Made by a program: the position numbers and the translations under genes
Source of the DNA: Paraniabella ginsengisoli
GTDB taxonomy: Bacteria > Bacteroidota > Bacteroidia > Chitinophagales > Chitinophagaceae
NCBI RefSeq assembly: GCF_022513635.1
Contig: NZ_JAKWBL010000001.1
Coordinates: 186,001-250,000 of the forward strand
Direction: 5' to 3'
Length of the DNA stretch: 64,000 bases
In this document: in pieces, positions 49,979 through 58,314 of the stretch
Numbering within the stretch: position 1 is the first letter of the stretch
How the letters are laid out: each line of letters starts with the position of its first letter
The notes under the pieces: generated by a model
Told to the model about the DNA's origin: nothing
The model's input: only the letters and a program-made list of their open reading frames with translations
Database searches by the model: none

Positions 49979-51388
49979 AAAATATTGTTGCAGAAAGAAA
50001 GCAAAGATAACTCATTAAAGGGAGAAGCCATTAGTTGAAGACCAAAAGGCATATTGTTTTCAGGATGGGTAAACAGGGGGGGAGATGGCTGGAACTCCTG
50101 TTAAGTTTGCCATAACTGTGTATATGTCAGCTATATACATGGCAACAGGGTCGTCCATTTTTTCGCCAATTTTAAAGGCAACAGAGGGGGAATTAGGTAA
50201 GCAAACGAAGTCGAAATCCTTGAATATCAGGGATAATTGATTTGTTAAAATTCGCCTAACTTTTTGCGCCTGGGTAAAATAAGCATCATAATAGCCTGAA
50301 CTCAAAACAAAGTTGCCAAGCATTATACGTCGCTTCACTTCCCAACCAAAACCTTCAGAGCGATTTTGTTTGTAAAATGATTCAAGGTTATTTATATCAT
50401 TTTTGGCTCTATATCCATATTTAACTCCGTCATAGCGGGATAAATTTGATGTAGCTTCAGCAGTAGTTAGAATATAATAAGCCGGAACAATATAATCAAG
50501 CAGGTCGAAATGTACTTCCTCAACAGTATGCCCATCTTTTTTCCAATCTTCTAATTTGTTTTGAATAGCTGCAGAAATGGCAGGATCTAAGCCTGGATGC
50601 GATAGCGCTTCGTTAAAATACGCTATCCTGTATTTTTTACCAGTTTCCATTTCTTTAGAATAGGCGGGAACCGGTTGCGAAGCAACAGTACTGTCAAAAT
50701 CGTCTGTACCGGCCATTACTTCCAAAAGCAAAGCCGCGTCAGGAATATTAATAGAAAATACACCTATCTGATCGAAAGATGAGGCATACGCAATAAGTCC
50801 ATATCTTGAAATGCGCCCATAAGTTGGTTTTAGGCCAATTATGCCACAAAAGTCAGCAGGCTGCCGCACAGATCCTCCTGTGTCGCTTCCCAAAGAAACC
50901 ATACATAAACCGGCCTGCACAGCAACAGCCGAACCTCCTGAGGAACCTCCGGAAATACGCGTTTCATCAGCTGCATTAAGCACTTTCCCATATGCTGAAT
51001 TTTCATTGGTAGAACCCATAGCAAATTCATCGCAATTCAGCCGGCCAATAATAATAGCACCTTCCTCAAGCAGCCTTTCAACCGCTGTTGCTGAAAAAAT
51101 AGAAGTGAAACCTTTAAGTATTTCTGATGATGCTGTTAGTGTATGATCTTTATAGCAAATTACGTCCTTAATACCAATAACGACCCCATGCAGCTTTCCC
51201 TTCGAAGAGGATAGTGTATCAAGCTCTCGTGCCTTAGCCAATGCTTCTTCACTATACACTTCAATAAACGCATTTAAATGCGCTTTTTCCTTAATTTTTT
51301 GAAGATAATCTTCTACAGTAGCTAAGCAAGATGTTTTACCCTCTCTTAATTGTTGGTGGTAGTGGGCAATAGAAACAAATTCTGGCAA
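49979..51388 (-). CDS. gatA: Asp-tRNA(Asn)/Glu-tRNA(Gln) amidotransferase subunit A (frame break near 3' end)
   Basis: Generates ammonia from glutamine for tRNA-dependent amidation. The amidase triad is present: Lys74 (VVIGIKDVIC), cis-Ser149 (ISGGSSGGSA) and nucleophile Ser173 (GSDTGGSVRQPADF), in the spacing of known GatA. Near 50086 a run of seven C/G has probably lost or gained a base: as read it ends ISPPVYPS, while the other frame continues LFTHPENNMPFGLQLMASPF to ILKK with TAA at 49979-49981, the normal GatA end. About 469 residues. gatB and gatC are not near. Confidence 0.92.
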
Positions 51389-51518
51389 AAGGTTTGGCTT
51401 TTGTAAGTCAGTAAAATAAGATAGAATAAAACATTCAGTTTATCTGTCCAAATTTAAACGCTTTACTCTATCAATAGCCTCAGCTTAGAAGCTGATAGAC
51501 TAAAATAACAATTGTTGA

Positions 51519-51736
51519 TTACTCTGTGGCTCTTTTAGGCTCAGTAGTGATCGTGTTAGCGCTTTCTTCAATTTCTTTTTCACATTGTCCTTAGCGTCGT
51601 TAAACTCACGTACACCTTTGCCCAAACCTCTCATCAGCTCTGGAATTTTACGACCGCCAAACATAAGCAGTACAATTACCATAATGATGATTATTTCATT
51701 AGTGCCTAAAGCGCCCAATAGTTGAATTTGTGTCAT
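51519..51736 (-). CDS. tatA: Sec-independent translocase component TatA (frame break)
   Basis: A short protein with one helix and the amphipathic segment of Tat[22 protein letters not shown] then [19 protein letters not shown]. The FGGRKIPEL hinge and Phe/Gly turn are diagnostic. After the A-run near 51585 the correct end is probably [20 protein letters not shown] (stop TAA at 51519-51521), giving about 72 residues. It forms the pore for folded Tat substrates such as the phospholipase C and the metallophosphoesterase in this window. Confidence 0.88.
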
Positions 51737-51841
51737 GATTAATAAAAATTAGTATTCAAAGATACGAGAACTATGCAAACTTGGATGCCCAAATGCTTAA
51801 AAAAGAGAAATGATTTAAGTATATCAAGCATAGTATAACAA

Positions 51842-51867
51842 AAAAATCCCGCTCATGTTGCGGGATT
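51842..51867 (-). terminator. terminator of rplS
   Basis: AATCCCGC (51845-51852) pairs with GCGGGATT (51860-51867) around a 7-nt loop, T-run on the minus strand. Located 25 bp after the rplS stop. Confidence 0.82.
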
Positions 51868-51891
51868 CTTCTAATTATGTGAAATTTAGTA

Positions 51892-52275
51892 TTATGCTTT
51901 TGCGGCAACCTTTTTAAGAGCAACAGCCATGCGTTTTTCACGGATACGAGCGCTTTTACCACTTCTTTCTCTTTGATAGAACAATTTAGCTCTGCGAACC
52001 TGTCCTACTTTATGTAACACGATAGAATCGATGTTAGGAGAAGTAAAAGGAAAAAGTCTTTCAACGCCAATACCATCAGAAATTTTTCTAACAGTAAATG
52101 TAGCAGTTTGGCCGCTTCCTTGTTTCTTAATAACGTCTCCTTTAAAAGACTGGATACGCTCTTTACTACCTTCTATAATTCTGTAGTTTACTGTAATATT
52201 ATCACCTGCTTTAAAAGCCGGGAATTTTTTTGTCTGTGTCAATTGCTCGTGAACGAAAGCTATTGCGCTGCTCAT
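51892..52275 (-). CDS. rplS: 50S ribosomal protein L19
   Basis: A 127-residue L19 with the usual FKAGDNITVNYRIIEGSKER, IQSFKGDVIKKQGSG, TFTVRKISDGIGVERLFPF, and IDSIVLHKVGQVRRAKLFYQ. It sits at the interface of the ribosomal subunits. The C-terminal extension (AALK-type KKVAAKA) is Lys/Ala-rich. No trmD or rimM neighbour, so the gene is alone here with its own terminator. Unbroken. Confidence 0.97.
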   Translation of the reverse strand: MSSAIAFVHEQLTQTKKFPAFKAGDNITVNYRIIEGSKERIQSFKGDVIKKQGSGQTATFTVRKISDGIGVERLFPFTSPNIDSIVLHKVGQVRRAKLFYQRERSGKSARIREKRMAVALKKVAAKA

Positions 52276-52384
52276 AACTTAATTTTTTTAAGGACTGCAA
52301 AGGTAGGGAGATTTTTTAAATTTTAATACACTGCATTAAAAATTTAGTACTTCGGCAAAAAGTAAAAAATAGGTAATGGTTTTT

Positions 52385-52425
52385 ATGAAATCAGCAGTAA
52401 ACATATGGCGTCGATATTTCCGCCA
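52385..52425 (+). repeat. intergenic repeat family, copy D (partial)
   Basis: ATCAGCAGTAAACATATGGC, then GTCGATATTTCCGCC, in register with the first half of copies A, B and E. It lies in the 283-bp gap between rplS and the Bcr/CflA gene; the rest of the gap has CCGCCAGCTGGCGG (52420-52433, palindrome) and a CT-rich word spacer (TACTTCCTATTCCCTACTCC), nothing else seen. Confidence 0.5.
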
Positions 52426-52558
52426 GCTGGCGGATCGTTTTATCGTCCCGATTATTAATCAACCTACATATTTTTCGAAACCTGATCTGAGCCGTTCCCA
52501 CTTGCTACTTCCTATTCCCTACTCCCTACTCACCCAACCTACACATCAGATAGCATAT

Positions 52559-53779
52559 CTATCGATTTTTTTCAACCTGTACTTTACGTGCCCGGTATTT
52601 TACAATTCCTTTACCCGTAAGTAAAATGGTTATGGCCATTACTGCACAAAATGCCATTACAAAACCCAGAGGAACCGCTGTTTCATTGTGAAAGATGCTG
52701 ACCATAGCTGAGGATAAAGTGCCTACAGCCATTTGGATGCAGCCAATAAGCGCTGAAGCGCTTCCTGCATTTTGCTCAAACGGAGCAAGTGCAAGAGCAG
52801 ATGCGTTAGGAAATGTAAACCCCTGGCATGCCAGGAAAATACTGCAAAACACCACGCTGCTGGTAATGCCCCACCAATTATTGATAAACCCGATCAGCAG
52901 TAAAATACCTGCACAACACTGAAAAGTAATGGCAATCGGAATGATCTTTTGACTGGATGTAAATCTTAATATTTGTGCATTTATTTGTGTAGCAACAATG
53001 AGGGCAGCTGCCACGACAGAAAAGATCAACCCGTATGTTTTCTCACTTGTTCCAAATATTTCCATAAATACATGAGGCGATCCGGCAATGTATGCATACA
53101 AACCGGCAGCCGTAAAGGCACTTGTAAAAGTGTATATAACAAACTGTGGCTGTTTAAATACTTCACCAAATTTTTGAAGAATGAATTTTGGCGCCAGCGA
53201 ATAGCCTTCTACAGGTTTTTTGCTTTCCGGAAGTTTAAAAAAGCATAACAGGAAAATGCCTGAGCCGATCAAAAAGAGAATCCCAAATACATATCTCCAA
53301 CCCAATGTTGCGGAAACATAGCCACCCAAAGTTGGTGCAATAATAGGAGATACACCTATAACCAGCATGAGCAATGAAAATACTTTTGCGTTGTCTTTCA
53401 CATCAAACATATCCCTTACCATGGCCCGCGATGCTACCATACCTGCACAACCTCCCAAAGCCTGGAAAAACCGGCACACAATGAGCATGGTAACTGAAGT
53501 GGAGAGCGCACAGCCTAAGGAAGCAATTAAATATAAACTAAGGCCAAAGTACAGCGGTTTTTTTCGGCCATATTTATCAAGTAGCGGACCATACAATAGC
53601 TGCCCGATTGAAATTCCGATGAAAAAACTGGAAAGTGTAAGCGAAACATTACTTACGTCAGTTTGCAACTCTTTTGCAATATCAGGAAAGCCTGGCAGGT
53701 ACATATCGATCGAAAACGGACCGATTGCCGAAAGCAGACCTAAAATGAATATCTTGAAAAAATTATTATTGCCCTTCAT
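52559..53779 (-). CDS. Bcr/CflA-family drug-proton antiporter (MFS)
   Basis: About 406 residues with 12 helices, start MKGNNNFFKIFILGLLSAIG at 53779 (an upstream in-frame start at 53806 is weaker). The Bcr/CflA marks are IGPFSIDMYLPGFPDIAKEL, GQLLYGPLLDKYGRKKPLYF (MFS motif A) and CRFFQALGGCAGMVASRAMV with RDMF. Such proteins export bicyclomycin, chloramphenicol or other compounds. Unbroken, no neighbouring regulator. Confidence 0.92.
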   Translation of the reverse strand: MKGNNNFFKIFILGLLSAIGPFSIDMYLPGFPDIAKELQTDVSNVSLTLSSFFIGISIGQLLYGPLLDKYGRKKPLYFGLSLYLIASLGCALSTSVTMLIVCRFFQALGGCAGMVASRAMVRDMFDVKDNAKVFSLLMLVIGVSPIIAPTLGGYVSATLGWRYVFGILFLIGSGIFLLCFFKLPESKKPVEGYSLAPKFILQKFGEVFKQPQFVIYTFTSAFTAAGLYAYIAGSPHVFMEIFGTSEKTYGLIFSVVAAALIVATQINAQILRFTSSQKIIPIAITFQCCAGILLLIGFINNWWGITSSVVFCSIFLACQGFTFPNASALALAPFEQNAGSASALIGCIQMAVGTLSSAMVSIFHNETAVPLGFVMAFCAVMAITILLTGKGIVKYRARKVQVEKNR

Positions 53780-53901
53780 GGTAAAATATTGTGTTTGGGC
53801 AAGCAAGTGTTGCGTGTATCAAGAGCGGCGAAATTAAAGCAAATTTTTATGAATCAGGTAAAGTATAAATTTGCGTTCTGTAAAACATCTTAAGAAAAGA
53901 A

Positions 53902-55053
53902 ATGAAAAGTATTCTATTTTTTGTGGTCTTGTTTATGAGTTTTATCGGTGCTGCCGGACAAAACCCTTATATCGACTCTTTGCTTATAAAGATTGAAAAC
54001 CTTCAAATTGTTGATAAGAATACTAATTATAACGTTGGCATGTTCCCTTCGCAAAGAGTTTACCGGTCGCGCAAAATGCCAACCAGGGAAGATGATAATA
54101 TATTTTTCACCGGCTTAATTGTATGGACTTTAAAAAGCGTAAGATCTGAATTGTCTGTAAAGAACCAGGCAATTGTTGATGCCATAACAGAAAAGGCAAC
54201 ACCGAATTACGTTTTATATCAAAACAAGGATGGAAGGCCGGTGTATAATTTTTGGCAGACAAAACCTTCGCGGCATTTCCCCAACAGTAAATATTTTTCT
54301 TCCAGAAAGAAATATATAATTCCGGATGACCTGGACGATACAGCCATTCTTTATCTATCTACAGCATTTAGCGATAGCCTTAAAAATATAGTGAAGACGT
54401 TGATGGCGGAAAATGCAAACGGCCGCAAATACACTGTTCGCAACACTTTTAAACGGTATAAGAGAATTCCGGCTTATTCAACCTGGTTTGGGAAAAATAT
54501 GCCGGTTGATTTTGATATTTGCGTGCAGGCTAACGCTTTGAGATTTGTATTAGATAATCAATTCGAGCTTAATAAATATGACAGCGCCACCATTCAACTT
54601 GTTCGCGATATGGTTCTAAATGATACACATCTAAAACGTGCAGCTTATGTATCGCCACATTATCAAAATCCCAATATTATTTTATATCATTTAGCAAGAT
54701 TGGTAGCTGCGCATCCACAACATCCATTGCTTGATGGATTAAAATCTGCTCTTATAACTGATTTGAAGAAGCAGATGCATAGTTCAAAAAGTAATATGGA
54801 GCGCGTGTTGTTACAGACTTCTTTATTAAAACTGGAAGAACCTTTTTCGGGAAAAATTTCAGTTTCTGAAAAAGATAGGAATGCGTTTTATTTTTTTGTA
54901 GCGAATATGACTTCAGTATTTCCTAATCCCATAAAAGGCATATTTGTAAAAAGCCGAAAGACCAATTTCTTTTATAGATCTCAAGCGTATTATTTGACTC
55001 TGCTATTGGAGAATGAAGTACTTCGGCGAGGAGTTAAAATAGAAGGCACGTGA
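53902..55053 (+). CDS. secreted protein of unknown family, helix-rich with DDLDDTA motif
   Basis: A 383-residue protein, signal peptide MKSILFFVVLFMSFIGAAGQ. I do not recognise the family. Seen: an N-terminal stretch NVGMFPSQRVYRSRKMPTRE, then DDNIFFTGLIVWTLKSVRSE, then the Asp-rich IIPDDLDDTAILYLSTAFSD near residues 139-158, and several amphipathic helices (NIILYHLARLVAAHPQHPL; LLQTSLLKLEEPFSGKI). Paired helices with DDxDDTA recall alpha/alpha-toroid proteins of the terpene-cyclase/prenyltransferase fold, where such motifs are catalytic or structural, but the resemblance is by eye only. Unbroken, own gene, no partner. Confidence 0.7.
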   Translation: MKSILFFVVLFMSFIGAAGQNPYIDSLLIKIENLQIVDKNTNYNVGMFPSQRVYRSRKMPTREDDNIFFTGLIVWTLKSVRSELSVKNQAIVDAITEKATPNYVLYQNKDGRPVYNFWQTKPSRHFPNSKYFSSRKKYIIPDDLDDTAILYLSTAFSDSLKNIVKTLMAENANGRKYTVRNTFKRYKRIPAYSTWFGKNMPVDFDICVQANALRFVLDNQFELNKYDSATIQLVRDMVLNDTHLKRAAYVSPHYQNPNIILYHLARLVAAHPQHPLLDGLKSALITDLKKQMHSSKSNMERVLLQTSLLKLEEPFSGKISVSEKDRNAFYFFVANMTSVFPNPIKGIFVKSRKTNFFYRSQAYYLTLLLENEVLRRGVKIEGT

Positions 55054-55083
55054 AATCACCGAGTCAAACTTGTTGCGTTTCCT

Positions 55084-55392
55084 TTAATGGGTTACATTTA
55101 ATTTAAGGTTTCCGCCTAAACCTTGCCTGATAATGCGCATTAAAGTAGATAGACGGATGTCGCTTGCATTATTCTCAATGCGCGAAATATACGTTTTGGT
55201 TGTACCACATTTTTCGGCTAACTGCTCTTGGGTTAACCCTTGTTCTTTACGCAGTTCCTGAATCATTGCTCCTAATTTGAATGCTTCAAATTCTTCTTCG
55301 TATTGTTCCCTGTTGGTCGTCCCCCTTTTCCCATATTGCTTATCTAAATGTGCGGAAAAAGAAGTCAATTTTTTATTTACTTTATTGTTCAT
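55084..55392 (-). CDS. XRE-family HTH antitoxin (HigA-like)
   Basis: About 102 residues from the ATG at 55392 (MNNKVNKKLTSFSAHLDKQY). An N-terminal linker of some 45 residues precedes the Cro/CI-type helix-turn-helix (LRKEQGLTQEQLAEKCGTTK, YISRIENNASDIRLSTLMRI). It overlaps the end of the toxin gene by 11 bp and reads after it, the HigBA order. It would bind the toxin and repress the pair. The longer in-frame start at 55422 would overlap more and is less likely. Confidence 0.85.
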   Translation of the reverse strand: MNNKVNKKLTSFSAHLDKQYGKRGTTNREQYEEEFEAFKLGAMIQELRKEQGLTQEQLAEKCGTTKTYISRIENNASDIRLSTLMRIIRQGLGGNLKLNVTH

Positions 55393-55726
55393 CAAAATAT
55401 TGCTTTTTAAGTTTTTCGGCAAGCGCTAATTCATTTTTCGGTGTTTTTTGTGTTTTCTTTTGAAATCCATTGATAAGTATAATCAAATTCCCTTTGTCAA
55501 AAAAACTGAAAACCCGATAAATGTCTGAACGCACTTCAACCCTAACTTCATAGATACCTGTCGAGTTCGTTAAATGTTTAAAGTATTTTTCTGGTATTCT
55601 GTCAACTGTTGCCATTAACTGTAATGTCCAGTTAAATTTCTTTTTCACCTCTGGCTTTAAAAGTTCAAAGAAATCCAGATAATAATTTTCATAATAAAAT
55701 ATTTCTCGAATAAAATGTTCACTCAT
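55382..55726 (-). CDS. RelE/HigB-fold toxin (Gp49-like)
   Basis: About 114 residues from MSEHFIREIFYYENYYLDFF at 55726. The RelE-like core is KYFKHLTNSTGIYEVRVEVR, SDIYRVFSFFDKGNLIILIN and GFQKKTQKTPKNELALAEKL, matching the Gp49/HigB branch. Such toxins cut mRNA on the ribosome. Toxin first, antitoxin second, with overlapping genes, is the HigBA arrangement. Both frames are intact. Confidence 0.87.
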   Translation of the reverse strand: MSEHFIREIFYYENYYLDFFELLKPEVKKKFNWTLQLMATVDRIPEKYFKHLTNSTGIYEVRVEVRSDIYRVFSFFDKGNLIILINGFQKKTQKTPKNELALAEKLKKQYFDEQ

Positions 55727-55796
55727 TCTACAGAGCATTTTCAAAACAAAGTTAGCGAATTAGGTAACAATACCAATTACGATATTTGACGTGTAA

Positions 55797-55841
55797 AAAC
55801 AAAGCAGCCGGTTATTCAAATGATAACCGGCTGCTTTGTTT
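55797..55841. terminator. long bidirectional terminator between rny and the HigBA pair
   Basis: AAACAAAGCAGCCGGTTAT and ATAACCGGCTGCTTTGTTT form a 19-bp perfect stem around TCAAATG. Ends rny transcription on the minus strand and would stop readthrough the other way. Confidence 0.85.
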
Positions 55842-55858
55842 ATGATTTGCGTAGTTTT

Positions 55859-57424
55859 TTATCTCGCCACATTCACTGCTCTCTTCTCTCGGATCACCGT
55901 TACTTTGATCTGGCCAGGGAAAGTCATTTCTGTCTGAATTTTTTGTGCAATCTCAAAAGACAATGTATCACTATCCTGATCGCTTACTTTATCCGATTCT
56001 ACAATCACACGTAATTCACGTCCAGCCTGAATGGCGTAGGCCTTCTCTACACCCGGATAGCTTGTAGCCAGGTTTTCGAGGTCTTTAATGCGTTGCAGGT
56101 ATTGCTGCATAATTTCGCGACGTGCGCCCGGGCGCGCACCGCTTATGGCATCGCAGGCCTGAATAATTGGAGAGATAACATATTGCATTTCGGCCTCATC
56201 GTGGTGAGCGGCAATTGCATTTACAACAGCTGGATTTTCACCATATCTTTCGGCCAATTTAGCACCTAAAAGAGCATGGCTCAATTCACTTTCTTCGTCA
56301 GGAACTTTACCAATATCGTGTAATAAACCTGCACGTTTAGCGAGTTTCGGATTTAAGCCTAATTCCGCCGCCATTGTAGCGCAAAGGTTCGCTGTTTCGC
56401 GGCTGTGCATTAGCAGGTTTTGTCCGTAAGAAGAACGGTAACGCATGCGGCCTACCATTCTTACTAATTCTTTATGTAAGCCATGAATGCCCAGGTCTAT
56501 TACGGTACGCTCACCAATTTCCATTACTTGCTCTTCAATTTGCTTACGGGTTTTTTCTACCACTTCTTCAATACGTGCCGGGTGAATACGGCCATCTGTT
56601 ACAAGGCGTTGCAAACTCAAACGCGCAATTTCGCGGCGTAGCGGATCAAAGCAGGATAAAAGAATCGCTTCAGGTGTATCATCTACGATCAAATCCACGC
56701 CGGTAGCGGCTTCCAAAGCACGTATATTACGGCCTTCGCGACCAATGATCTGTCCTTTGATTTCATCACTTTCAAGGTTGAAAACAGTAATCGCATTTTC
56801 AATCGCTTGTTCAGCAGCGGTACGCTGAATGGTTTGAATAATGATTTTGCGTGCTTCTTTATTGGCCTTTTGCTTAGCATCATCAATAATTTCCTGCTGC
56901 AAACCAATTGCTTGTGTTTGAGCTTCATTTTTAAGGCTTTCTACTAATTGGCTTTTGGCTTCTTCCGCGGTAAGATTGGCTATTTTTTCCAGGCGGCGTA
57001 TATGCTCTTCCTGGTGCTTTTCCAGTTCTGTGCGTTTTTTATTTACAACATCGATCTGCTTGTTAAGATTTTCTTTGATAACATCATTATCCTTTACCTG
57101 CTTTTCAATGCTGGATTCTTTCTGGCTTAAGGCTTGCTCTTTTTGCTTGATGCGGTTTTCGTTTTCCGACAGCTTGCGGTTGCGCTCGTTCACATCTTTG
57201 TCGTGCGCTGACTTTAACGATACAAATTTTTCTTTTGCTTGTAATTCCTTCTCTTTTCTAACATTTTCAGCGCTTAACTCAGCTTCTCTAATAATGGTTT
57301 TAGCTCTTAACTCAGCCTCATCAATTTTTTGTTGTGTGTTTTTAGCGAAAATAAGTTTGCCCGCCACTATGCCTGCTACGAGGGCTATTGCAGCGGCAAT
57401 TACAGTAATTATTATGGGATCCAT
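55859..57424 (-). CDS. rny: ribonuclease Y
   Basis: A 521-residue membrane-anchored endoribonuclease. N-terminal helix [20 protein letters not shown], then a long coiled coil (about residues 35-185), a KH domain ([20 protein letters not shown] near 226-245) and the HD domain ([20 protein letters not shown] near 365) with [10 protein letters not shown]. Length equals the family norm (about 520). It starts mRNA decay. The gene follows zapA and its hairpin on the same strand. Unbroken. Confidence 0.96.
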   Translation of the reverse strand: MDPIIITVIAAAIALVAGIVAGKLIFAKNTQQKIDEAELRAKTIIREAELSAENVRKEKELQAKEKFVSLKSAHDKDVNERNRKLSENENRIKQKEQALSQKESSIEKQVKDNDVIKENLNKQIDVVNKKRTELEKHQEEHIRRLEKIANLTAEEAKSQLVESLKNEAQTQAIGLQQEIIDDAKQKANKEARKIIIQTIQRTAAEQAIENAITVFNLESDEIKGQIIGREGRNIRALEAATGVDLIVDDTPEAILLSCFDPLRREIARLSLQRLVTDGRIHPARIEEVVEKTRKQIEEQVMEIGERTVIDLGIHGLHKELVRMVGRMRYRSSYGQNLLMHSRETANLCATMAAELGLNPKLAKRAGLLHDIGKVPDEESELSHALLGAKLAERYGENPAVVNAIAAHHDEAEMQYVISPIIQACDAISGARPGARREIMQQYLQRIKDLENLATSYPGVEKAYAIQAGRELRVIVESDKVSDQDSDTLSFEIAQKIQTEMTFPGQIKVTVIREKRAVNVAR

Positions 57425-57476
57425 TAAGTTTCATTTGTTTTTTCTTGCGAAAAAGGTTCTTCAAATCAATATCTTC

Positions 57477-57505
57477 AAAAAAATACCCAGCCAATGGGTT
57501 GGGTA
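57477..57505 (-). terminator. terminator-like hairpin between zapA and rny
   Basis: On the minus strand TACCCA and TGGGTA close a 10-nt loop followed by seven T (plus-strand A-run 57477-57483). It would attenuate transcription from zapA into rny. Confidence 0.6.
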
Positions 57506-57599
57506 GTGGGCGAAGATAAAAATAAATTTGGGATTTAGAGAGTGAGATTTAATTCATAATGAACCATAGTTTAAACCGTGGGTTATTAATTAAATACAA

Positions 57600-57890
57600 T
57601 TATTTCAGTTCGCTGTCAATCAGCGATTCAATTTGTTCTAGTTTACCTACTAAATGATTTTCATCAGCAATGGAAACATTTTTGTTGCTGCTTTCTGTGA
57701 CAAACCAAACCAGTACCATTGATATATAATCCTGCATATCCTTACCCGGTATTTTGGTTTTAAATTCAACAATTTTATCGTTAATAATTCTTACAGACTG
57801 CCGTACCGTTTGCTCATCGCCTGGCGACATTTGTACACGAAAAATACGGTCGGCGATATTGATATTGGCGGGAATGAGGTTTTCTTGCAT
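57600..57890 (-). CDS. zapA: cell division protein ZapA
   Basis: A 96-residue ZapA-like protein: ANINIADRIFRVQMSPGDEQ, TVRQSVRIINDKIVEFKTKI, and a helical tail (YISMVLVWFVTESSNKNVS). ZapA cross-links FtsZ filaments at the division ring. It is preceded by a small coiled-coil gene, as often seen in Bacteroidota. Confidence 0.82.
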   Translation of the reverse strand: MQENLIPANINIADRIFRVQMSPGDEQTVRQSVRIINDKIVEFKTKIPGKDMQDYISMVLVWFVTESSNKNVSIADENHLVGKLEQIESLIDSELK

Positions 57891-57894
57891 GTGG

Positions 57895-57977
57895 TGAATG
57901 ATGAGTAGTGAATAATGAATGGTGAATAGTATATGAATGTGTCTGCTATTGCCAATTGACCATTCACTATAGCCTAT
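57895..57977. repeat. reiterated GTGAATRATG words between the two division genes
   Basis: Variants of GTGAATGATGAGTAGTGAAT, then AATGAATGGTGAATAGTATA, repeat in about 45 bp, followed by a partial inverse (ACCATTCACTAT). Another AGTGAATGGTGAATAATC spacer sits at 63446-63463, so the same word recurs in this window. Confidence 0.4.
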
Positions 57978-57978
57978 A

Positions 57979-58266
57979 TTACACGCTTAACAGCGCAATA
58001 CATTTATCGATTTCCTTTACATAGCCATTTATCTTTTTTCAAATGCCTTTTTTCTTCGGGGTTCATCAAAGCCTGGCTATACTTTTTGCGTCCAACTGAT
58101 GTTGTAAAGCGTCTGCAGCTTTAGACGCACTTTCTGCCTGAAGTTTTGCCTCAGCTAATGCATCTTTTAGTGATTGATTCTCTTTCTGAATTGCCGTAGT
58201 TTGCTTTACAAGCAACTGAAGCTTTTCCTGAATCGCCTTGATTTTATTTTCCAGAACCTGCGACAT
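57979..58266 (-). CDS. small coiled-coil protein, ZapB-like (two or more frame breaks)
   Basis: Start MSQVLENKIKAIQEKLQLLV at 58266; the heptad pattern (LVKQTTAIQKENQSLKDALA then EAKLQAESASKAADALQHQL) is a coiled coil. As read it stops at 58066. Restoring bases in A-runs near 58088, 58040 and 58020 gives YSQALMNPEEKKAFEKKING and YVKEIDKCIALLSV, ending with TAA at 57979-57981: about 95 residues. In Bacteroidota a gene of this kind precedes zapA. Division-ring role is inferred from position and length only. Confidence 0.68.
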
Positions 58267-58314
58267 GACAATTATTTGTATTAATGGCTCCAGGCAACAG
58301 CCCGAAACATAAAA

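Noticed and set aside
53902..55744. A defence island made of the unknown secreted protein with the HigBA pair
   Set aside because: The protein is exported and convergent to the pair; nothing else typical of defence systems is near.
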